DNA of 11,689 nt. Origin: JAWVZU01 sp033722075 (GTDB lineage Bacteria; Pseudomonadota; Gammaproteobacteria; Xanthomonadales; SZUA-38). The stretch lies in contig JAWVZU010000115.1 in the NCBI GenBank assembly GCA_033722075.1, positions 1 to 11,689 of the forward strand. Direction: 5' to 3'. The position numbers were made by a program, and so were the translations under genes. Below, piece by piece: positions 1 through 6,859 of the stretch. Each line of letters opens with the position of its first letter. Within the stretch, counting starts at the first letter, position 1. The notes below the pieces were generated by a model. It was not told where the DNA came from. It made no database searches and saw only the letters and a list, made by a program, of their open reading frames with translations.

Positions 1-2
1 CC

Positions 3-50
3 GAAGACTGGGTCCAATATATCGAGGACGAATGTCTCAACGACCTCTGA
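3..50 (+). CDS. C-terminal tail of an upstream gene (partial)
   Basis: An open frame enters from the left edge and ends at a TGA (48-50), giving the residues EDWVQYIEDECLNDL. It overlaps the start of the following peptidase C26 gene by 19 nt (32-50), an arrangement typical of translationally coupled genes. The acidic and aromatic composition looks like a real protein end rather than random sequence, but 15 residues are too few to name a family. C26 hydrolases often sit beside glutamate or polyamine ligases, so such a partner is possible; this is a guess from family knowledge and is not visible here. Confidence 0.45.
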   Translation, partial: EDWVQYIEDECLNDL

Positions 51-700
51 TCGGCGTTACCGGTCCCCACAAGACGCTCAACTGGGCCCGATGGGCGATC
101 GCCTGGCAGGTTCGAAGGGCCGGTGGCCGACCGCTTTATCTCCCGCCGGGAAGCGACCTCGAAGCGGTCTCGCTTGCCGCAGTGATCATCAGCGGCGGCA
201 ATGATCTGAGCCCGGCACTTTATGGCGAAGACGAGGTCCGGGCGCGGGTGGACCCGGAACGGGACGAGCACGAGCTGCGAGCGCTGGAGCTTGCCGAGGA
301 ACGAGAACTGCCGGTACTGGGCATCTGTCGGGGTGCCCAGCTGCTCAACGTGGAAGCCGGCGGAAACCTCCATTCGGACATCAACCACCTGCGAAAGATC
401 ACTTCCCGCCGGCCGCACCTGCTGCCGTACAAGACGGTCAAGGTCGAAAACGACAGTCGCCTGGCAGCCATCACAGGGACCGAGACCTTCAAGGTCAACA
501 GCCTGCACCACCAGGCGGTCGACGAAGTCGGTGAGGGCTTCCGCATCGTCGGTCGGGACCTGGATGGCATCGTTCAGGCCATCGAGCAGATTTCCGGATG
601 CTTCCGGGTCGGCGTCCAGTGGCATCCCGAATATCTGCCCTGGATGCGGGTCCAGCGACGCCTTTTCCGGGCCCTGGTCGCAGCGGCCCGGGTTTCCTGA
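32..700 (+). CDS. Peptidase C26 / gamma-glutamyl-GABA hydrolase-like protein (class I glutamine amidotransferase fold)
   Basis: This 222-residue cytoplasmic protein carries the whole class-I amidotransferase signature. The oxyanion-region motif is IISGGNDLSP (about 52-61), the nucleophile elbow is GICRGAQLLN with Cys99, and the catalytic His198 and Glu200 lie in GVQWHPEY. The NSLHHQAV motif near 156-163 is characteristic of the PuuD-like C26 family, which hydrolyses gamma-glutamyl amides such as gamma-glutamyl-GABA in putrescine catabolism. At 222 residues it is slightly shorter than E. coli PuuD (about 254). The ATG at 32 has GAGG (24-27) just upstream and overlaps the end of a preceding gene, which suggests coupling. 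No other polyamine gene is visible, so the true gamma-glutamyl substrate is unknown; the family assignment is firm and the reaction is inferred. Confidence 0.9.
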   Translation: MSQRPLIGVTGPHKTLNWARWAIAWQVRRAGGRPLYLPPGSDLEAVSLAAVIISGGNDLSPALYGEDEVRARVDPERDEHELRALELAEERELPVLGICRGAQLLNVEAGGNLHSDINHLRKITSRRPHLLPYKTVKVENDSRLAAITGTETFKVNSLHHQAVDEVGEGFRIVGRDLDGIVQAIEQISGCFRVGVQWHPEYLPWMRVQRRLFRALVAAARVS

Positions 701-738
701 TAACCGGTTGCCGGAATTGCTCATCGGTTGGTTGCGGA

Positions 739-766
739 TTGACATGCAACCTTTTGGTTGCTTAAT
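739..766 (+). promoter_or_regulatory. Promoter with embedded operator for the ArsR-AHSA1 gene
   Basis: A perfect -35 hexamer TTGACA (739-744) is followed after 16 bp by CTTAAT (761-766), which matches four of six -10 positions. Between them is a perfect inverted repeat, GCAACC (746-751), TTTT, GGTTGC (756-761). This is the position expected for a repressor that blocks RNA polymerase, and the first gene downstream is an ArsR-type repressor, so autoregulation is the natural reading. Extra GGTTGC half-sites occur at 706-711 and 730-735. The predicted transcript would begin near 773, only a few bases before the GTG at 776. Confidence 0.65.
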
Positions 767-775
767 CTTCGCCGC

Positions 776-1549
776 GTGGATGATCCGGTTTTCAAAGCGA
801 TGGCCGATCCCACCCGGCGAGAACTGCTCGACCGGCTCTTTGCGGCAAACGGCCAATCGCTGACCGAGCTGTGCCAGGGACTGGCTGCGTCGCGGCAGGC
901 GATCACCAAGCACCTGCGGGTCCTGGAAGATGCGGGACTCCTGTCAGTGCTCTGGGCGGGTCGGGAGAAAAGGCATTTCCTGAATCCTGTGCCCATCCAG
1001 TCGATTGCCACCCGCTGGATACACAAGTTCCAGGCTCGTCACCTGGAGGCCATCGTTTCCCTGAAGACCGCCCTGGAGGGAGGCAATTCAGCCATGAGCA
1101 ATCCCGTTTACATCTATGAGACCTTCATCCGTGCGACCCCCGATCGGGTCTGGGAGGCGCTCACGTCCCCCGAGTTTACCCGGCGTTATTTTCATCGGAC
1201 CCGGGTCGCGTCCGACTGGCAGGTCGGCTCACCCGTGGTCTATTCCATGGAGGACGGCACGAAAGCGGTCGAGGGCGAAGTGCTCGAATGCGACCCGCCG
1301 CATCGCCTGGTCATCAGCTGGCGACCGCTCTATTCGCCGGAACTGGCTGACGAACCGCCATCCCGGGTCACCTTCGAGATCGAAGCTCACGCGGCGGCCT
1401 GCCGGCTCAGCATTTGCCACGACCGGTTTGAAGAGGGCAGCCGGGTCTATGAGCAGATCCGGGAGGGCTGGAGTGCGATCATCAGCAGCCTCAAGTCGCT
1501 GCTGGAGACGGGTGAGCCCCTTCCAGTGGCGGGGGGAGATGCGTCATGA
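776..1549 (+). CDS. ArsR-family HTH repressor fused to an AHSA1/SRPBCC domain
   Basis: The 257-residue protein has two domains. Residues 1-100 are an ArsR-type winged helix: MDDPVFKAMADPTRRELLDRLF at the start, a recognition helix around SRQAITKHLRVL (39-50), and a wing to about 70. It lacks a CxC metal-binding motif, so it is probably not a metal sensor. Residues about 110-250 are an AHSA1-type START-like fold (YIYETFIRATPDRVWEALTSPEF near its beginning), a hydrophobic-ligand cavity family. The GTG at 776 is preferred because relatives begin MD-(D/E)-VFKALADP. The same frame also opens at a TTG at 758, but that lies inside the operator. In many genomes these domains are separate neighbouring genes; here one frame runs through. 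An internal ATG at 1094 (Met107), preceded by a purine-rich GGAGGGAGG-type run, could give free AHSA1 domain. The gene is coupled by ATGA to the next one. Role inferred: a self-contained ligand-responsive repressor. Confidence 0.85.
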   Translation: MDDPVFKAMADPTRRELLDRLFAANGQSLTELCQGLAASRQAITKHLRVLEDAGLLSVLWAGREKRHFLNPVPIQSIATRWIHKFQARHLEAIVSLKTALEGGNSAMSNPVYIYETFIRATPDRVWEALTSPEFTRRYFHRTRVASDWQVGSPVVYSMEDGTKAVEGEVLECDPPHRLVISWRPLYSPELADEPPSRVTFEIEAHAAACRLSICHDRFEEGSRVYEQIREGWSAIISSLKSLLETGEPLPVAGGDAS

Positions 1550-2082
1550 ACCCGCTGGGGATCCTTTTGACCGCGATCGCCGCCGGGGCGCCATCAACCC
1601 CGGACGTCATCGAACACCACGTCGTCGTTCCCGCGTCCCTCGAGGCAGTCTGGTCGCGCTGGACGACCGCGGAGGGGCTCACCCGGTTCTTCGCCCGCTC
1701 GGTCAACCTCGACCTGCGCGTCGGTGGCGACTTCGAGATCCTGTTCTTTCCCGAAAACGAGCCCGGCCTGCGGGGTGCCGAAGGGACCCGTTTGATGGCG
1801 GTCGAAGCGCCAAGGCGGCTGGCATTCGACTGGGACGCCCCGCCGCAATGGCCACATCAGCGGGGACAGCGAACCATGGTCGAAGTGCGGCTCGCCCCCA
1901 GCGAAGGCGGCACCCGTATCAGCCTCCGCCACCACGGCTGGGGAGACGGCCCGCAGTGGCAAGAGGTCCGCGACTACTTCGACCGGGCCTGGCAGAAAGT
2001 ATTGGCGAGGCTGGTGTACAGCTTCGAGGTCGGGCCGGTCAACTGGGATGCACCGCCGCCAGAGCTGATGCATCGCGGCTAG
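1546..2082 (+). CDS. SRPBCC (AHSA1-like) protein with probable export signal
   Basis: This 178-residue protein starts at an ATG that overlaps the stop of the ArsR-AHSA1 gene (ATGA), so the two are translationally coupled. After a short hydrophobic N-terminus (MNPLGILLTAIAAGA, about 1-15) comes a complete SRPBCC domain: IEHHVVVPASLEAVWSRW (about 22-39), FFARSVNLDLRVGGDFEI, then a C-terminal helix DYFDRAWQKVLARLVYSF. AHSA1-like proteins bind hydrophobic ligands or act as chaperone cofactors; no catalytic residue can be assigned. The hydrophobic start lacks a positive charge and has proline right after the possible AGA cleavage site, so export is likely but not certain. If exported, it would handle in the envelope something related to what the upstream regulator senses in the cytoplasm; this is inference. 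Confidence 0.8.
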   Translation: MNPLGILLTAIAAGAPSTPDVIEHHVVVPASLEAVWSRWTTAEGLTRFFARSVNLDLRVGGDFEILFFPENEPGLRGAEGTRLMAVEAPRRLAFDWDAPPQWPHQRGQRTMVEVRLAPSEGGTRISLRHHGWGDGPQWQEVRDYFDRAWQKVLARLVYSFEVGPVNWDAPPPELMHRG

Positions 2083-2129
2083 AAATGGCTCCCAGCCTTA
2101 GCCACCAGGCGTTTGATTTCCCCACTGGG

Positions 2130-3863
2130 TTAACGGGAAAGCGGCACCGCGACCAGCCGCGTGTTGTCCGCCTGGAAAATCAGTCCGTTGATCTCGTCGA
2201 TCACGAGGTTGGGCGCCTGGGACGGCAACAGCGTCAGCTCCCGGGTCTTTCCGGACTGGATGTCCACCGCGGCGAGCACCACGTCGTCCATGCCGCGCGG
2301 CCGGGTCAGGAAATACTGCGTATCGCCGCTGAGGTTGGCGAACCCGCGCACGGCGCCCAGTTCTTCACCCGCACTCCTCAGTTTCTTGCCGACATAGCCG
2401 GTGGCGTCCTCGATGACCGACTCATGGTCGAGACCACTGATGTTGCCGTAGGCGACGATATTGGAACCCAGCTTGAATACTGCGCCGGACGCCGTCATGA
2501 GCGCCGCCGCCAGCCGCTTCCAGACACCCGGCCCCGGCGGCGGATAGGCCTCGTACCAGCGCAGCGTCCCAGTCTCGAGATCGTAGCCGCCGATCTCGTA
2601 TTCCGAGATCAGAACGATCTGGCGAGTCCGGTTCAGGACTGCATAGAGGGGCGGTTCACCCAGCTTGTGCGGGACCCGCTTGGCGACGCTGCCATCCAGC
2701 CGGTCCAGGGCAAACAGGTGCTCATCGTCGGCAAACCAGAGATAGGCATCGACCGGCTGCAAATTGGTGATGGACCGACGAACCCGATCGTATTCCCAAA
2801 GGATGTTCCCGTTGCGTTTGTTGACCGCCGCAACGCCGAAGCGTCCGCGCGCCTGCCATTCCTCGTCCTCGAGGTCGAAATAGCGCCCGCCGATACGGGC
2901 GATGAGGAGGTTTCCGCCGTCCAGCAGCTGCGGCATGCGCCCCAGATCGTCGCTGCGCCACAAAGGCTCGCCGGTGCCGGGCCGGTAGGCTCGCAGTTGC
3001 TCCGTATCCCCCGCGATCAGCAAGCCGGGGTTCACGATCGGCGCCGGGTAGGACAAGGCCAGGTCATCGTCGATGACGTCGAACTCGTCGGACCAGGTCG
3101 GCACACCGTCCTCGCTCCGGTAACAGTGGACGCCCGCGTAGGTCACACACACCTGGTCTTCGACGAGGAACGGCGGGTGATAAAGACCCAGGTCGAACGG
3201 ACGCGCTTTCGCCCGGGCCCCGGCACCACCGACGCCAGGGCGAAGAGATGGCCGCATCTCCACCTCCTCTCCAAACGCCCGTTGCCAGAGCAGCCGGCCC
3301 TCGATCAGGTCAATGGCGACCAGTTCGGGCTCCCGCTGGAACCCGGAAAAGAGACCCTTCGCGGGCAGGACGTCGCTGAGCAGTCCACTGTCGTCTCCGT
3401 GTGGGCGGCGGACCGTCACCGCGTAGAGACGCTGGCCGGCCAGGTCGACCGTGGAATGAAGAACGCGGCCATTGACCACCGGCGCCTCCCAGTAGAGCGC
3501 ACCGTCGGCGCGGGCCACGGCGACGACGTGGGTGCCTGCGTCGTCGAAAGCCCCCCCGGCGGCATCGTTGACCAGCAGGTAGGCCTCGTCTGCGACCCGA
3601 TAGACATCGCGGGCGTTGGTGTTGACGTTGCGCAAGCGCCAGAGGCGTTCACCGGTGCGCGGATCCAGGGCTTGCAGATGGCGGGTGGTTCCGACGATCA
3701 GCAGGTCATCGCCCATGGACTTGTGATAGGAGATCGGATGCTGAAAATCGACTTCCCAGGCCGGTGCGGGCGTGGTCAGCAGGGCGGGCGGTTTGCTGGC
3801 GCAGCCCCCGGCGAGCAGCAGAGCGGTCGTTGTTGCGGCAAGTAGACAGGATCGTAGTTTCAT
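2130..3863 (-). CDS. PQQ-like beta-propeller lipoprotein
   Basis: This is a 577-residue envelope lipoprotein. The start MKLRSCLLAATTTALLLAGGC gives a signal peptide with lipidated Cys21; 16 further in-frame residues upstream (to 3911) do not look like a signal and were left out. The mature part is built of repeated propeller blades of the PQQ/BamB type, each with a G-x-x-L-W-like turn: TGERLWRL, DGALYWEA, EGRLLWQR, TGEPLWRS, NGNILWEY, TGTLRWYE. The fold resembles BamB of the outer-membrane assembly complex, but BamB is about 390 residues, and the PQQ-dehydrogenase catalytic residues cannot be identified, so neither function is claimed. The start has no clear Shine-Dalgarno. A CATAAT hexamer (3871-3876, minus strand) lies 7 nt before the ATG, suggesting leaderless or nearly leaderless expression. 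It converges with the SRPBCC gene. Confidence 0.85.
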   Translation of the reverse strand: MKLRSCLLAATTTALLLAGGCASKPPALLTTPAPAWEVDFQHPISYHKSMGDDLLIVGTTRHLQALDPRTGERLWRLRNVNTNARDVYRVADEAYLLVNDAAGGAFDDAGTHVVAVARADGALYWEAPVVNGRVLHSTVDLAGQRLYAVTVRRPHGDDSGLLSDVLPAKGLFSGFQREPELVAIDLIEGRLLWQRAFGEEVEMRPSLRPGVGGAGARAKARPFDLGLYHPPFLVEDQVCVTYAGVHCYRSEDGVPTWSDEFDVIDDDLALSYPAPIVNPGLLIAGDTEQLRAYRPGTGEPLWRSDDLGRMPQLLDGGNLLIARIGGRYFDLEDEEWQARGRFGVAAVNKRNGNILWEYDRVRRSITNLQPVDAYLWFADDEHLFALDRLDGSVAKRVPHKLGEPPLYAVLNRTRQIVLISEYEIGGYDLETGTLRWYEAYPPPGPGVWKRLAAALMTASGAVFKLGSNIVAYGNISGLDHESVIEDATGYVGKKLRSAGEELGAVRGFANLSGDTQYFLTRPRGMDDVVLAAVDIQSGKTRELTLLPSQAPNLVIDEINGLIFQADNTRLVAVPLSR

Positions 3864-3953
3864 GGCGTCGATTATGCCGCATCTGGGTTCACCGTTTGCC
3901 AAGTTCGTCACGTTATTCCGCCCGGAACCGGATCGGACATGGCGGTTTTCGCT

Positions 3954-5177
3954 TCAGCGCGGAGAGCCTGTCCCCGCGGCCGAAAGCGGCTTGACGGGAA
4001 CCGGGTCACACACCGGCGACTCGGTCCTCGGCTTGAGGCCGAATAGCGGTCGCAGCAGGTCGCTGCGCCGAATGACGAATTCGTGGATCAGAAGGCAGCC
4101 CAGGAGTGTTGCCGCAATCAGCAGCACCGGTTCAACGATCGGCCCGAGGGACAACCTGGCGAGGTAGTAACCGGCGGTGACCGTGATCGTCTGGTGCAGC
4201 ACGTACCAGGGGTACACCGCTTCCGTGGCGTAGGTCAGCCAGCGCATCGGCCGGTTCAGCAACGCGTGTCCCCAGCCGAGAACGGCGAGCAACCACAGCC
4301 AGCGGTTGGCATACACCACCAGCAGCAGGCCGCCGGTTTCCGCCGCGTTCGGCTCCGGCGGATAGATTTCATTGGCGCCCAGGAACAGGGCGAAAGAGCC
4401 AATCGCCAGGGCAAGCGTGACCCGGCGGATCCGGGCCAGCTCGGCCCAGATCCCGCGATTCCGCCCGATCAGGTAGCCATAGAAGAAGAAGGTGAAGTAC
4501 ATGGCATGCGCATACCAGTCATCCAACAGGGCGTGCGAGATGTAGGGAAAGCGCGGGTACACTGCTGCACCCCAGAGCATCAGGGGAAGAAGCGGCGCCA
4601 GGACCAGCCAGGTGCTTCGCAGGGAAAGCATCCGCTCACGGATCAACCGCCCGCGGCCTTCGAAGAACGCGATCAAAGGAATCGCTGCCAGCGTATAGAA
4701 GAGCAGATAGGGCAGATACCAGAGGTGGTTCCAGGTGATCCCGATGTCGGACCCGTCGAAGGCGTCGTCGGGCCAGGGCTGAAAGGTGAAGTAGCGCAAC
4801 AGGAACTCGCCGTACCCGCCGCTGAACGAACCGTTCTGCAGCGCCTGGAAATAGGCCTGCGGTGGGACGATCACCGCCATGCCGAACAACAGCGGCACCC
4901 CCAGACGGGTAATCCGCCGCCAGGCGAACTCACCGGACGAGGTCTTTCCCCAGAGGAAGTGGACCGCCAGTCCGGAGACCATGAACAGCAGCGGCATGCG
5001 CCACTGGTTCACCAGGAGCATGAGCGTTTCCAGTGCCTCGCTCTGGTGGGCGCTTTTGACGTGCCAGTCCCAAGGCACGTAGAACATGCCCACGTGGTAG
5101 AGGATCAGCAGGCCGAAGGCAAAGACGCGCAGGGCGTCGATATCGTGGCGGCGACCGCCGGGCTGGGATTCGTGCAT
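3954..5177 (-). CDS. Acyltransferase 3 family membrane protein, OpgC/MdoC-like
   Basis: This 407-residue polytopic inner-membrane protein belongs to the acyltransferase-3 family. The N-terminal helix HDIDALRVFAFGLLILYHVGM carries the family's R-x10-H motif (Arg17, His28), the proposed catalytic element. The following FYVPWDWHVKSAH and FMVSGLAVHFL segments, then RITRLGVPLLFG, closely recall OpgC (MdoC), which transfers succinyl groups to periplasmic osmoregulated glucans. About ten hydrophobic segments follow. The cytoplasmic tail beyond FGLKPRTES is poorly conserved. GGAG lies 10 nt before the ATG. No glucan synthase genes (opgG/opgH) are adjacent, so the acceptor could equally be another surface glycan or lipid. 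Family is certain; the OpgC-like role is a reasonable inference. Confidence 0.85.
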   Translation of the reverse strand: MHESQPGGRRHDIDALRVFAFGLLILYHVGMFYVPWDWHVKSAHQSEALETLMLLVNQWRMPLLFMVSGLAVHFLWGKTSSGEFAWRRITRLGVPLLFGMAVIVPPQAYFQALQNGSFSGGYGEFLLRYFTFQPWPDDAFDGSDIGITWNHLWYLPYLLFYTLAAIPLIAFFEGRGRLIRERMLSLRSTWLVLAPLLPLMLWGAAVYPRFPYISHALLDDWYAHAMYFTFFFYGYLIGRNRGIWAELARIRRVTLALAIGSFALFLGANEIYPPEPNAAETGGLLLVVYANRWLWLLAVLGWGHALLNRPMRWLTYATEAVYPWYVLHQTITVTAGYYLARLSLGPIVEPVLLIAATLLGCLLIHEFVIRRSDLLRPLFGLKPRTESPVCDPVPVKPLSAAGTGSPR

Positions 5178-5301
5178 GGTGTCCGTACTCCGGTAGCGAT
5201 GGGCTCAGGATGCGCCGGCTCGCCGGGCGTGAACACCGCAGAGTGTCGTAGTGCGGACGGGTTGGGACGAATGGCGGAATACGGGGTTGGACGGTGAAGC
5301 G

Positions 5302-5841
5302 TCACCCTGTTTCGGGCGGCGTCTCGTGTGGCGTATGCCGATGAGTCACCAGCGCCACCAGCTGCAACAGCAGGAACAGGATCGCGACCGCGGCGATGAC
5401 GACCAACCCTTCCGCCATGGTGATCCCGAAGAGCAGTTCCGGGGTGTAGCCGCACAGCTCCCAGGCTTGGAAGGTCGACGGGAACCAGGTGTGGAGCGGA
5501 AGCCAGGCGGGAAACTCGTCTTTCATCTCGCAGGCCGCCTCGGTCCAGCCGCGTTCGATGGCCAGGGTTTCCCAGCTGGTCAGCAACAGGCCCACCGCCA
5601 GGGCAAGCATCAGGCCATGGGCGATTCCGTTGCTCAACCGGTGGCGTCGAAAGAACAGTCCGACGGCCGCAACCAGCACGATGGCCAGTACCCAGGCGCG
5701 AACATGCACGCACAGGATGCACGGCCCATAGTTCAGCCCGTACTGGTAATAGAGCGCTACGCCCTCCATGGCGAGGCCAATGACGACGATGCCGATCCAG
5801 TAGAGCGCGTGGCGATTCAGCTTGTTGCAGGCTGCAAGCAT
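5302..5841 (-). CDS. dsbB: Disulfide bond formation protein B
   Basis: This 179-residue inner-membrane protein re-oxidises DsbA and passes electrons to quinone. All catalytic features are visible at the same residue numbers as in E. coli DsbB: the first periplasmic pair Cys41-Ile-Leu-Cys44 followed by Arg48 (quinone site), and the second-loop cysteines Cys104 and Cys130. Four membrane segments are evident (about 13-31, 46-63, 72-90 and 141-166). GGGAG lies 5 nt before the ATG, confirming the start. A hairpin of GGCGG/CCGCC (5853-5857 with 5864-5868) sits in the leader. No dsbA is next to it. A 124-bp gap separates it from the acyltransferase gene downstream, so joint transcription is possible but not shown. 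Confidence 0.95.
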   Translation of the reverse strand: MLAACNKLNRHALYWIGIVVIGLAMEGVALYYQYGLNYGPCILCVHVRAWVLAIVLVAAVGLFFRRHRLSNGIAHGLMLALAVGLLLTSWETLAIERGWTEAACEMKDEFPAWLPLHTWFPSTFQAWELCGYTPELLFGITMAEGLVVIAAVAILFLLLQLVALVTHRHTPHETPPETG

Positions 5842-5899
5842 GGAAGCTCCCGGGCGGTGATACCCGCCGTCACTTTATCCTGTCTGTGATCAGATGGGG

Positions 5900-5928
5900 T
5901 TGACGCGCGGCAGGCGCAACGGTGAACT
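5900..5928 (+). promoter_or_regulatory. Possible promoter for the secreted propeller gene
   Basis: TTGACG (5900-5905, five of six -35 matches) is followed after 17 bp by TGAACT (5923-5928, three of six -10 matches). A transcript would start near 5935, leaving a short leader that contains the AAAAGG ribosome site (5935-5940). The -10 is weak, so this is only a candidate. Confidence 0.35.
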
Positions 5929-5947
5929 GTCCCGAAAAGGATCTCCC

Positions 5948-6859
5948 ATGCGCTCAATGCCCGGCAAGTTTCTGCGGTTTATCCCCGGTCTTCTGCTGCT
6001 GGCGGCTGCTTCCGTCGCCTGCGCTCATCCGGGCTGGGGCCTGCAGGTCACGCTGGACGGGCGCGTCTACTTCACCGACCTGGATCATGTCTGGGTTCTC
6101 GGGGACACCCGCGTCGCCGAGCGCTGGGTGAGCGACGTGCATGCCCACGCACTTTACTTGGACGACGAAGAGAACCTGATCGGCGACCACAGCGGGGTCG
6201 ATGACCAGGGCATTTTTCATACCGCCTACTGGCTGGTGACGCCCGAGGGCGAGCGCAGATCCCTCCCGGCTTTCGAGGCGGCCGCCCACTTCGGCATGAC
6301 GACGGATGACGGTGCACGCCTGCTCCCGGTCTCCGATCTGCACAAGGGCCAGGCGCAGGTGCTTCGGTTAAGCCCCGACGGCAAGACCGAGGTGGTCGGG
6401 GGCGGCGCCTTCGGATCGGTGGACGGGCCGCTTCGCGAAGCGCGCTTTGGCGCTTTCGGTGCGGTGATTTCCAACGGCCAGGGCGGGCTCCTGCTGACCA
6501 GCGGCGGGCAGCTGCGCGCGATCACCGGCCAGGGGAGGGTAACGACGCTGCTCGGGACCGACGCCGGCTTTCCCCTGGTGACCGATCGCCGCTCACCGCT
6601 GCTCGGGCTGTCACTGGCCTTCAACGGCGATGTGTTCGTCGCCGACATCGACGAGCGTCACGTCATCCGCTTCGATCGCGACAGCCGCAGACCGGTGACG
6701 GTGCTGAATTCCGACCTCGGCTGGACCATCACCGGGGTGCAGGTGGAGGGTTCCTATGTCTACCTCCTGGAATACAACCGCCTGCCCTGGTCGGACGCGG
6801 TGCGGGTGCGTCGCATGGATTCCAACGGCAAGATCGAGCTCCTGGGCGGTCCGCCGTAG
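5948..6859 (+). CDS. Secreted NHL/SMP-30-like beta-propeller protein of unknown function
   Basis: This 303-residue exported protein has a clear Sec signal: MRSMPGKFLRFIPGLLLLAAASVACA, cleaved after Ala26 to give a mature protein starting HPGWG. The ATG at 5948 is chosen because AAAAGG (5935-5940) lies 7 nt upstream and the signal peptide begins there; 18 more in-frame residues upstream are charged and unlike a signal. The mature chain contains NHL-like elements such as SVDGPLREARFGAFGAV, LAFNGDVFVADIDERHVIRFD and a last blade GSYVYLLEYNRLP, typical of six-bladed lactonase or NHL propellers. No metal-binding or lactonase residues can be assigned. It is divergent from dsbB and stands alone. The fold assignment is fairly sure; the function is unknown. 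Confidence 0.75.
   Translation: MRSMPGKFLRFIPGLLLLAAASVACAHPGWGLQVTLDGRVYFTDLDHVWVLGDTRVAERWVSDVHAHALYLDDEENLIGDHSGVDDQGIFHTAYWLVTPEGERRSLPAFEAAAHFGMTTDDGARLLPVSDLHKGQAQVLRLSPDGKTEVVGGGAFGSVDGPLREARFGAFGAVISNGQGGLLLTSGGQLRAITGQGRVTTLLGTDAGFPLVTDRRSPLLGLSLAFNGDVFVADIDERHVIRFDRDSRRPVTVLNSDLGWTITGVQVEGSYVYLLEYNRLPWSDAVRVRRMDSNGKIELLGGPP

Noticed and set aside
758..775. TTG at 758 as start of the ArsR-AHSA1 protein
   Set aside because: The codon lies inside the operator and upstream of the predicted transcript start. The GTG at 776 gives the usual family N-terminus.
2091..2129. CCCAG (2091-2095) and CTGGG (2125-2129) as a shared terminator between convergent genes
   Set aside because: Only five base pairs with a 29-nt loop and no T-run; not distinguishable from chance.
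1116..3845. A 909-codon open frame on the plus strand
   Set aside because: It lies across the SRPBCC domains in another frame and antisense to the propeller lipoprotein. Its composition (Arg, Gln, Gly, Asp rich) is typical of antisense frames in GC-rich DNA, and it shows no domain.
4083..5297. A 404-codon open frame on the plus strand
   Set aside because: It is antisense to the acyltransferase gene, which has clear family motifs and membrane segments. The plus-strand product is a low-complexity Gln/Arg/Gly-rich sequence.
5293..5306. GGTGA-AGCG-TCACC hairpin at the end of dsbB as an intrinsic terminator
   Set aside because: The stem is only 5 bp, it includes the stop codon, and no U-tract follows on the minus strand.
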